NCBI GenBank assembly: GCA_030838025.1
Contig: JAUTXM010000113.1
Location: 1-15,977, forward strand
Origin: Acidimicrobiaceae bacterium
Lineage (GTDB): Bacteria; Actinomycetota; Acidimicrobiia; Acidimicrobiales; Palsa-688
Direction: 5' to 3'
Length of the DNA: 15,977 nt
Shown: positions 1 to 4,987 of the stretch, piece by piece
Layout of the letters: each line of letters starts with the position of its first letter
How positions within the stretch are numbered: the stretch's first letter is position 1
Notes under the pieces: model-generated
What the model was told of the DNA's origin: nothing
What the model saw: only the letters and a program-made list of their open reading frames with translations
The model's database searches: none
Program-made: the position numbers and the translations under genes

Positions 1-269
1 CCAAGACACAGAGTCACCCTCATTGCCAGCCGTCCGATTGTTCGCACGTAATCCCCCAGTCCTTCCCGACTCGGCTCACAGTTGACCGCCAGCACAGATC
101 TTTGTGCAAGCAGCTAGATCCTGCTCGTTATCCGGCTCGCGCGCAAGCTCTGTCGACTGCCGTGGCTCAGAAATAGCAATGCTATGCGATGAGAGCACCT
201 GAAAAAGCGTGAGAGATGGCTGTTTATTACTGAGAATTGTCTGGAGCAGGGGGAGTTGATCGGTTTGGC
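1..269. other. Lower-GC edge region with no convincing gene
   Basis: This stretch downstream of egtD is visibly richer in A and T than the rest of the window, with runs such as gaaaaagcg and tttattactgag, and no reading frame shows the strong G/C third-position bias of its neighbours. I see no tRNA, IS end or clear terminator hairpin. A perfect 13-bp palindrome (ATAGCA-A-TGCTAT, 173-185) is the only ordered element. The only ORF with a possible translation signal is listed separately at 76-273. The expected fifth ergothioneine gene, egtE, is not here. The region could be plain intergenic DNA or the edge of an inserted segment continuing to the left. Confidence 0.5.
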
Positions 270-273
270 TCAT
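76..273 (-). CDS. Doubtful 65-aa ORF overlapping the egtD stop
   Basis: The ATG (273-271) overlaps the egtD stop codon as ATGA, the usual arrangement for translational coupling, and the frame stays open for 65 codons to a TGA at 76-78. The predicted product starts MSQTDQLPLLQ and has no recognisable domain, membrane segment or motif. Evidence against it being real: third-position GC is near 50 percent, unlike the strongly G/C-ending codons of the egt genes, and there is no good Shine-Dalgarno sequence. I do not recognise it. It may be a chance ORF in lower-GC DNA. Confidence 0.2.
   Translation of the reverse strand: MSQTDQLPLLQTILSNKQPSLTLFQVLSSHSIAISEPRQSTELAREPDNEQDLAACTKICAGGQL
173..185. 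repeat. 13-bp perfect palindrome downstream of egtD
   Basis: ATAGCA and TGCTAT flank a single A. It is short, lies in the AT-richer stretch behind egtD, and has no T-run that would make it a terminator. It could be a protein-binding site or chance; nothing in the sequence decides. Confidence 0.25.
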
Positions 274-1262
274 CCCAGCCGGCAGCTGAGCGAAAGGCCG
301 AAGTCGCCGGCGGGGTCGGTCCACCATTGGGACAGATCGAAGCCCGCGGCCGCCAGTTCGTCGAAAATCCGCTCGGGCCGGAACTTGGCGCTGATCTCGG
401 TGCGCATCTCCTCGCCGGCTTCGAAGGCGACCTTGAGCGCCAAGTCGGCGACCAGGACCGCCTGTGGTCGGGTCGAACGGAGGCGCATCTCGATCCACTC
501 CTCGACGTCATTCCAGACGGCGACGTGGTCGAACGAGTCGGGCTCGAAGTCGGCCCGGAGACGGCGATTGATGACGGAGAGGACGTTGCGGTTGAACGCC
601 GCGGTCACGCCTGCCGGGTCGTCATAGGCGAGGACCAGCCGGGCCGGATCCTTGACCAGGTCGGTGCCGAGGAGTAGGCGGTCACCCGGGGCCAGCGCCG
701 CGGCCAGTTGGCTCAGGAAGCTGGCCCTGCCGGCGGGGTCGAAGTTGCCGATCGTGCCGCCGAGAAACGCCACCAGGCGCCGGCCTGGTTCGCCGATCTC
801 CTTCAAGACGCCCAGGTGGTGTTCGAAGTCGCCCACGATGGCATGCACCGCCAGGCCGGCTGCCTGGTAGCGCAGGGCGATCGTGTCGGCGGCGCTGCGC
901 AGCGTTTCCTCGCTGACGTCGAAGGGGGCGAAGGTGCGCAGCCCGCCGCTCGTGCCGGTGCCGGCGTCGAGCAGCAACCGGGTCTTGTCGGAGGTTCCCG
1001 ACCCCAGTTCGACGAGCGTCGAAACGTCGCGGGTCATGATGTCGCCCGCGTGCGCCTCGAGGATGGCCCGCTCACAGCGGGTCGGGTAGTACTCGGCGAG
1101 GCGGGTGATGTCGTCGAAGAGCTGCGAGCCACGCTCGTCGTAGAACCACTTGGGTGGCAGGGTGCGCCGGCCGGTCGGCTCGGACAATCCGGAGACCACG
1201 TCGGCGCGCAACGCGGCGGCCAGGTCGGCGGGAGTGAGCAACACGTCGATGATGGGTTTCAC
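270..1262 (-). CDS. egtD: L-histidine N-alpha-methyltransferase (ergothioneine pathway)
   Basis: EgtD uses three S-adenosylmethionine molecules to trimethylate histidine to hercynine in the cytosol. The start is GTG at 1262-1260, overlapping the egtC stop as GTGA; an AAGGAG ribosome site lies 10 nt upstream at 1278-1273. This gives 330 aa, close to the roughly 320 aa of mycobacterial EgtD. Visible family marks: PKWFYDERGSQLFD near residue 37, the EYYPTR segment (57-62), the SAM-binding LGSGTSDKT (86-94), GGTIGNF (168-174; Asn173 matching the histidine-binding Asn), LAYDD (Tyr213), and RTEISAKF (287-294; Glu289 and Ser291 matching the pair that holds the histidine amino group). It is the last recognisable gene of the operon; the low-GC edge begins right behind it. 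Family assignment is firm from motifs; residue roles are by analogy with M. smegmatis EgtD. Confidence 0.96.
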   Translation of the reverse strand: MKPIIDVLLTPADLAAALRADVVSGLSEPTGRRTLPPKWFYDERGSQLFDDITRLAEYYPTRCERAILEAHAGDIMTRDVSTLVELGSGTSDKTRLLLDAGTGTSGGLRTFAPFDVSEETLRSAADTIALRYQAAGLAVHAIVGDFEHHLGVLKEIGEPGRRLVAFLGGTIGNFDPAGRASFLSQLAAALAPGDRLLLGTDLVKDPARLVLAYDDPAGVTAAFNRNVLSVINRRLRADFEPDSFDHVAVWNDVEEWIEMRLRSTRPQAVLVADLALKVAFEAGEEMRTEISAKFRPERIFDELAAAGFDLSQWWTDPAGDFGLSLSCRLG

Positions 1263-2125
1263 GGGGCCGGGGCTCCTTGTTCGTCGTCTCTGGCTGCAGC
1301 GGTGGGCAGGGGCACGACGGAGGTCGAGTCGGCGGTGGCGGTGAGCAGCGAGCAGTCCGGGACGGCCACCCAGCCCGGCTCGTCGTCGAGCGGTTCCGAG
1401 GCGACGACCACGCCCGGACCGAGCTCCCCTGGGGATCCGAGCGCGTCGCCGGAGCTCCCAGACGGCCGTGACGGCGACGGCCCCGCGCGCTCCGAGCGCT
1501 CCGAGCGCGGCGCGCCCCACGGGCGCCACGAGAGGCTGTCGCCCCACGTGGTGGCCCAGATGGTGGCGCCATCGGTCAGGAGGAGGTTGAGGCGGTTGAG
1601 GCGACCGGGCGCGTCGCCAACCAGGCCCGCCAGCGCCTTGGCCGGCGGGCTGCCGCCGTCCAGGCGGTCGAGCAGCAGGGCGAAGAGCAGCTCGGCATCG
1701 CTCGTGCCCAGGATCGTGGCCCGCCGTCGCGGCGACACCTGGCCACGCAGGGCATCGAGATCGCAGTTCACCCGGCCGTTGAGTGAGAACAGCCACGGCC
1801 CATCGGTGAACGGCGCGGCGCCCGTCTCCTCGATCGGTGCCGGCGGCGTGGCCGAACGAACCGCGGCCAAGAACGCGCCGGACCGCACGACCCGCGCCAG
1901 CGATTCGAGCGACCGATCGGCCCAGATGGGCCCGGCCCGGCGGAACCGGCCCGGCTCGGGCGACACGTCGGGCTGGTACCAGCCGACGCCGTAGCCGTCG
2001 GCGTTCACCGTGCCGTAGCGCTGGTTCCTGGGCGCCCAGCTCTGGCGCACCAGGGACTGGGGCGGGTCGTAGAGCAGTGAGGCCAGCGTCCGGGGCGGCC
2101 CGAGATATGCCAGATGGCGGCACAT
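1259..2125 (-). CDS. egtC: Gamma-glutamyl-hercynylcysteine sulfoxide amidohydrolase EgtC
   Basis: This class II (Ntn) glutamine-amidotransferase-fold enzyme removes the glutamate from gamma-glutamyl-hercynylcysteine sulfoxide, the third dedicated ergothioneine step. The sequence begins MCRHLAYLG, so Cys2 becomes the N-terminal nucleophile after Met removal. NADGYGVGWY (41-50), LFSLNGRVN (112-120), the TSDAELLF segment (141-148) and VVASEPLDDEPGW (240-252) fit the family. The product has 288 aa against about 230 in mycobacteria. Much of the excess is a Ser/Pro/Gly-rich insert at about 201-238 with an SERSER repeat, between the ATTWGDSL strand and VVVASEPLDD, plus a short disordered C-tail. No Shine-Dalgarno sequence is visible before the ATG; the 18-bp tandem repeat behind egtB ends 28 nt upstream. 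It shares the GTGA overlap with egtD. Confidence 0.93.
   Translation of the reverse strand: MCRHLAYLGPPRTLASLLYDPPQSLVRQSWAPRNQRYGTVNADGYGVGWYQPDVSPEPGRFRRAGPIWADRSLESLARVVRSGAFLAAVRSATPPAPIEETGAAPFTDGPWLFSLNGRVNCDLDALRGQVSPRRRATILGTSDAELLFALLLDRLDGGSPPAKALAGLVGDAPGRLNRLNLLLTDGATIWATTWGDSLSWRPWGAPRSERSERAGPSPSRPSGSSGDALGSPGELGPGVVVASEPLDDEPGWVAVPDCSLLTATADSTSVVPLPTAAARDDEQGAPAP
1273..1278 (-). promoter_or_regulatory. Shine-Dalgarno site for egtD
   Basis: AAGGAG on the minus strand inside the last codons of egtC, 10 nt before the GTG start. It fixes the egtD start within a longer open frame that runs on upstream, and together with the GTGA stop/start overlap it suggests that egtC and egtD translation are coupled. 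Confidence 0.7.
1489..1506. repeat. 9-bp tandem duplication inside egtC
   Basis: Two exact copies of GCTCCGAGC lie head to tail (1489-1497 and 1498-1506). In the egtC frame they give the Ser-Glu-Arg repeat in the middle of the insert that interrupts the amidohydrolase. The copies are nearly self-complementary, so the DNA could also fold, which may have favoured slippage. Confidence 0.6.
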
Positions 2126-2152
2126 GTCAGTTGGGTGGGCGCCGAAGGCAGA

Positions 2153-2242
2153 TCAGGCGTCGCGGGCGCATCAGGCGTGGCGGGCGCATCAGGCGTGGCG
2201 GGCGCATCAGGCGTTGCGGGCGCATCAGGCGTCGCGGGCGCA
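2153..2242. repeat. 18-bp tandem repeat, five units, at the egtB 3' end
   Basis: Five head-to-tail units: 2153-2170, 2171-2188, 2189-2206, 2207-2224 and 2225-2242. On the minus strand the unit is TGCGCCCGCGACGCCTGA, which in the egtB frame reads Cys-Ala-Arg-Asp-Ala-stop. The first unit met by the ribosome (2242-2225) is the true end of egtB; the other four are downstream copies differing at one or two positions (Asp, Asn or His codon at the fourth place). Each copy carries its own in-frame stop. The array fills most of the 99-bp egtB-egtC gap. No spacers are present, so it is not a CRISPR. Confidence 0.95.
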
Positions 2243-3604
2243 TCGGAAGCCGGCGAAGATCTGGCGCCGGATCGGGTAGTCCCAGTTGCGGAACGTGGTG
2301 CGCACCGCGCTCGGATGTGTGGCCCACGACCCACCGCGCAGCACCTTGTAGGCCGGACCGAAGAACACCTCGGAGTACTCCGGGTACGGGAAGCTGGCGA
2401 AGCCCGGGTAGGGGGCGAAGTCGGAGGCGGTCCATTCCCAGACGTCGCCCATGAGTTGCTCGGCGCCGCAAGGAGCCGCACCGTCGGGGAACGCCCCGAC
2501 CGGCGCGGGCCGGAAAAAACGCCCTCCCAGATTGACGACGTCCTCCGACGGAACCCCATTGCCCCAGGGGAAGGCTCGGGCACCACCGCGCTCCGGCGAC
2601 CACCGGGCCGCCTTTTCCCACTCCTGTTCGGTGGGCAGGCGCTTGCCGGCCCAGCGGGCGAAGGCGTCGGCCTCGTACCAGCACACGTGTTGGACGGGCT
2701 CGTCGGGCGGGACCTCCTCGACCCAGCCGAAGCGGTTGCGCAGCCATGATGCACCGTCGGGGCGCCAGAATTTGGGCGCCGCCAGGCGGGACTGGACCCG
2801 GAACGCCCAGCCCGCGGGGGACCACAGGTCGCGGCGCCGGTAGCCGCCGTCGGCGATGAACCCCTGAAACGCGGCGTTGGTGACCGGCCACCGGTCGATC
2901 CAGAACGCCGGGAGGTCCACGGTGTGTCGGGGCCGTTCGTTGTCGTACGCCCACCCGTCGTCGTCTGTGCCCATCTCGAAGTCGCCCGCGGGGACGAGGA
3001 CCTCGGCCGGCCGGTCGAGCCGGGGCGCCGCCGGCGGGGCTGGTGGCGTTGGTGGCGTTGGTGCGAGCGGGCGGTAGCCGTCGCCGTCCATGAGTTGCAG
3101 CGTCGCCAGCATGGTCTCGTCGTGCTGGTGCTCATGCTGCACCACCAGACCGACGACGAAGCCTTCGGCGAGCAAGGGCACCGCCGGATCGAACTCGATC
3201 GCTTCGATGACCTCGAGCGCCCGGCTCCGGACGTCGCCGATGTAGCGGTGGGCCTCGACCGGATTGAGCAATGGCAGCCTCGGCCGATCGGCCCGGACGT
3301 GGCGGAAGGCGTCGTACATCGCGTCGAGGGACGGGGCGACACCGGGCTCGCCTCCGGCGGCGCGGACCAGCCACAGGTCTTCGTAGTTGCCGACATGCGC
3401 CAGGTCCCACACGAGTGGCGACATGAGCTGGGAGTGCTGCCGGGTGAGCGCCCGCTCGTCGAGTGGGTCGAGCAGGTCAAGGGACCGGCGGCGGACGGTG
3501 GCCAGCTCGTGCGCCGCTCGCTCCTTGAGGTCGGTCAGGTCGGCGAGGTCGGCGAGGTCGGCGACGGAGCGCCCGTGGCGCCCGGCGTCGGTGGCTACAT
3601 CCAC
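2225..3604 (-). CDS. egtB: Hercynylcysteine sulfoxide synthase EgtB
   Basis: EgtB is a non-haem Fe(II) enzyme that uses O2 to join hercynine to the thiol of gamma-glutamylcysteine and oxidise it to the sulfoxide. The 459-aa product has an N-terminal DinB-type domain and a C-terminal formylglycine-generating-enzyme-type domain. The three-His iron site is visible as His70 (WDLAHVGNYE) and His157/His161 (QHEHQHDET). The C-terminal domain begins near EVLVPAGDFEMGT (201-213) and carries PVTNAAF, LPTEQEWEKAAR, LMGDVWEWTASDF, VLRGGSWAT and RNWDYPIRR; Asp442 and Arg446 have the spacing of the substrate-binding Asp/Arg pair in mycobacterial EgtB. The GTG start (3604) overlaps the end of egtA by 10 bp. 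Low-complexity stretches are DLADLADLTDL (16-26, 9-bp DNA repeats) and a Pro-rich linker APTPPTPPAPPAAP (181-194). The stop lies in the first unit of the 18-bp array. Confidence 0.96.
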   Translation of the reverse strand: MDVATDAGRHGRSVADLADLADLTDLKERAAHELATVRRRSLDLLDPLDERALTRQHSQLMSPLVWDLAHVGNYEDLWLVRAAGGEPGVAPSLDAMYDAFRHVRADRPRLPLLNPVEAHRYIGDVRSRALEVIEAIEFDPAVPLLAEGFVVGLVVQHEHQHDETMLATLQLMDGDGYRPLAPTPPTPPAPPAAPRLDRPAEVLVPAGDFEMGTDDDGWAYDNERPRHTVDLPAFWIDRWPVTNAAFQGFIADGGYRRRDLWSPAGWAFRVQSRLAAPKFWRPDGASWLRNRFGWVEEVPPDEPVQHVCWYEADAFARWAGKRLPTEQEWEKAARWSPERGGARAFPWGNGVPSEDVVNLGGRFFRPAPVGAFPDGAAPCGAEQLMGDVWEWTASDFAPYPGFASFPYPEYSEVFFGPAYKVLRGGSWATHPSAVRTTFRNWDYPIRRQIFAGFRCARDA

Positions 3605-4791
3605 GGAGGCTCACATCCCTTCTGCACCGTCGCGACCCATTGCTCGACCATGACCGCGGTGCCGATGTCGACACCGACGCGATGCAGGCCGCTGAGCGCC
3701 CGCCGGGCGCACACCGCGGCGGCCGCCGCCAGTGGTGGATCGGCCATGCCCTCCTCCGCGGCCTCCCACCACCGGTCGGCCACGGGTTCGCAGGCCTCGA
3801 CCGCGTCGGCGTCGTCGAGCAACGCCGCCGCGACCGCGACCGGTACCCGCCACCACGGATCGGGGAGGGCATCGATCATGCGCAACTCCAGCCAGCCTCG
3901 CGGCCGCACCGGGGGAAACAGCGTCGTCAGGTGGTATGCCACGTCGTCGGCGCTGGGCCAGCCCAGCGGGTGGCCGTGCTCGATCCACGTCCGAGCGGTG
4001 ATCGGCTCGTCCACCAGCGCCTCGTGGCCGGCTTCGGTGGCGCATCGGTGGCCGGCTCCGTCGGTGCCCGCGCCCGCGTCGGTGCGGATCAACATCACCT
4101 GGGCGTCGAGGGCGTAGTCGACCCATGCCCGGCGAGGGTCGACACCCGGGTCGCACGGCACCGGGGCGGTGCGGCTGGGGTCGAGACGCAGCCACGTGGC
4201 TAGCCGGGCGTTCCCGCAGCCCCCGTCGGTGGGCGACGAGGAGAAGGCGGCCGCAAGAACCGGACCGAGGACGTTGGCCGCCCGCCACCGCCGGGAGGCC
4301 CGGCCGCCGGCGCCGAGGCCCAGGTTGACCTGTACCGAGGCGGTCTGGCGCATCATGGCCCGCCCGTCGTCGGACCAGTGGCGGTCGAAATACGCCTCCA
4401 TGGCCCGGTAGCGAGGCGTGTCCACCAGCCGTGAGGGGGGCCGGGCGGACGCCGGACGCAGCCCGGATTGCACCAGGCTCACACCGAGAGGGGAAAATGC
4501 CTCCCGCGTCGCCGCCAGGTCGGCGCTGAGGGCGTCACACGCCGCTGCGACGGAACCCTGGGGCGGTGAGCTCAACTCGACCTGGCCACCAGGTTCAAAC
4601 GTCAGGCGGCTCCCGGCGGGCAACTCCACCGCCGGTAAGCGCTCGGGAGGGATTTGGGGAACGGCGAAACTCTCGAGTTCGACACCCACCGTGCGGTGCT
4701 GCCGGGGCTCGTTGCCGACCGGCCCGAAGCCGCATGATCCGATCAGTGAGCAGGCGTCGACCAACTCCAACTCCTTCGTCGGTGTGGCCAT
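3595..4791 (-). CDS. egtA: Glutamate-cysteine ligase EgtA
   Basis: EgtA condenses glutamate and cysteine with ATP to gamma-glutamylcysteine, the sulfur donor for EgtB. The 398-aa product belongs to the GCS2-type ligases: TVGVELESF (34-42), RLTFEPGGQVELSS (62-75), RYRAMEAYF (128-136) and MMRQTASVQVNLG (146-158), with a later GWLELRMIDALPDPWW segment. The usual partner order egtA-B-C-D is kept and the gene overlaps egtB by 10 bp. The ATG at 4791-4789 has no good ribosome site of its own. Three nucleotides upstream is the stop of a leader ORF that does have one, so egtA is probably translated by reinitiation or coupling. The family call is firm; without context it could be taken for another gamma-glutamylcysteine ligase, but the operon settles the role. 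Confidence 0.94.
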   Translation of the reverse strand: MATPTKELELVDACSLIGSCGFGPVGNEPRQHRTVGVELESFAVPQIPPERLPAVELPAGSRLTFEPGGQVELSSPPQGSVAAACDALSADLAATREAFSPLGVSLVQSGLRPASARPPSRLVDTPRYRAMEAYFDRHWSDDGRAMMRQTASVQVNLGLGAGGRASRRWRAANVLGPVLAAAFSSSPTDGGCGNARLATWLRLDPSRTAPVPCDPGVDPRRAWVDYALDAQVMLIRTDAGAGTDGAGHRCATEAGHEALVDEPITARTWIEHGHPLGWPSADDVAYHLTTLFPPVRPRGWLELRMIDALPDPWWRVPVAVAAALLDDADAVEACEPVADRWWEAAEEGMADPPLAAAAAVCARRALSGLHRVGVDIGTAVMVEQWVATVQKGCEPPWM

Positions 4792-4794
4792 AAC

Positions 4795-4878
4795 TCAGCG
4801 GTGCCCACATTGAGCCGAAACCCATGCCGCGTTGCGGACGGGGGCGAGCCAGAGCTGCAGGCAGAAGTACGGCGCCAT
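4795..4878 (-). CDS. 27-aa leader ORF in front of egtA
   Basis: An ATG at 4878-4876 is preceded by AAGGGAGGAG (4890-4881), the strongest Shine-Dalgarno-like sequence of the operon. The frame runs 27 codons to TGA (4797-4795), then GTT, then the ATG of egtA in the same frame. The peptide starts MAPYFCLQLWLAPV and ends AQCGHR; it has two Cys (6 and 24), two Trp and a hydrophobic middle. I do not recognise it as a known protein. The likely role is as a leader peptide that delivers ribosomes to egtA by stop/restart over 3 nt, possibly with sensing of cysteine, the EgtA substrate. An alternative is that the TGA is a sequencing error or recent mutation and the ORF is an N-terminal extension of EgtA. 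Confidence 0.55.
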   Translation of the reverse strand: MAPYFCLQLWLAPVRNAAWVSAQCGHR

Positions 4879-4880
4879 TG

Positions 4881-4890
4881 CTCCTCCCTT
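4881..4890 (-). promoter_or_regulatory. Strong Shine-Dalgarno site for the egtA leader ORF
   Basis: AAGGGAGGAG on the minus strand, with two nt (CA) between its end and the ATG at 4878, or four nt counted from the GGAGG core. It lies 90 nt upstream of the egtA ATG, too far to serve egtA directly, which is the main reason to take the short ORF seriously. Confidence 0.6.
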
Positions 4891-4937
4891 TCTGTTTGGG
4901 ACTGACGGACCGGTCCTTTCCCGCGACCGTCTCGCAA

Positions 4938-4944
4938 TAACCTA
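4938..4944. promoter_or_regulatory. Possible symmetric -10 element between egtA and gdh
   Basis: TAACCTA reads TAACCT on the plus strand (4938-4943) and TAGGTT on the minus strand (4944-4939), so both strands match the TAnnnT -10 pattern at nearly the same place. Minus-strand initiation here would give a leader of about 54 nt before the egtA leader ORF. Plus-strand initiation would fall close to an in-frame GTG at 4949 of the dehydrogenase. No convincing -35 hexamer is correctly spaced on either strand (a TTGACG exists on the minus strand at 4983-4978, too far upstream for this hexamer). This is an inference from short motifs. Confidence 0.3.
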
Positions 4945-4987
4945 CGAAGTGCGCAGGGCCTATGGATCACTTCCGGGCGTCAAGTCG

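Noticed and set aside
2153..2242. CRISPR array
   Set aside because: Units of 18 bp adjoin with no spacers and no cas genes are present; the unit copies coding sequence of egtB.
2114..2300. Collagen-like GVAGAS repeat protein on the plus strand
   Set aside because: The repeat is only the complement of the 18-bp array that derives from the egtB stop region; the rest of the frame is antisense to egtB.
708..4117. Long plus-strand open frames antisense to the egt operon (for example 708-1994 and 2924-4117)
   Set aside because: They are complements of firmly identified egtD, egtC, egtB and egtA coding sequence, with no family motifs and compositions typical of high-GC shadow frames.
4792..4797. 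Selenocysteine or programmed readthrough at the TGA between the leader ORF and egtA
   Set aside because: No selenocysteine-insertion stem or conserved flanking sequence is evident, and EgtA family homology begins well after the ATG; stop/restart is simpler.
4832..4987. N-terminal extension of glutamate dehydrogenase from TTG 4832
   Set aside because: It would be the complement of the egtA leader, has unusual Cys/Lys content, starts with TTG without a ribosome site and shows no family resemblance. Kept as a possibility only.
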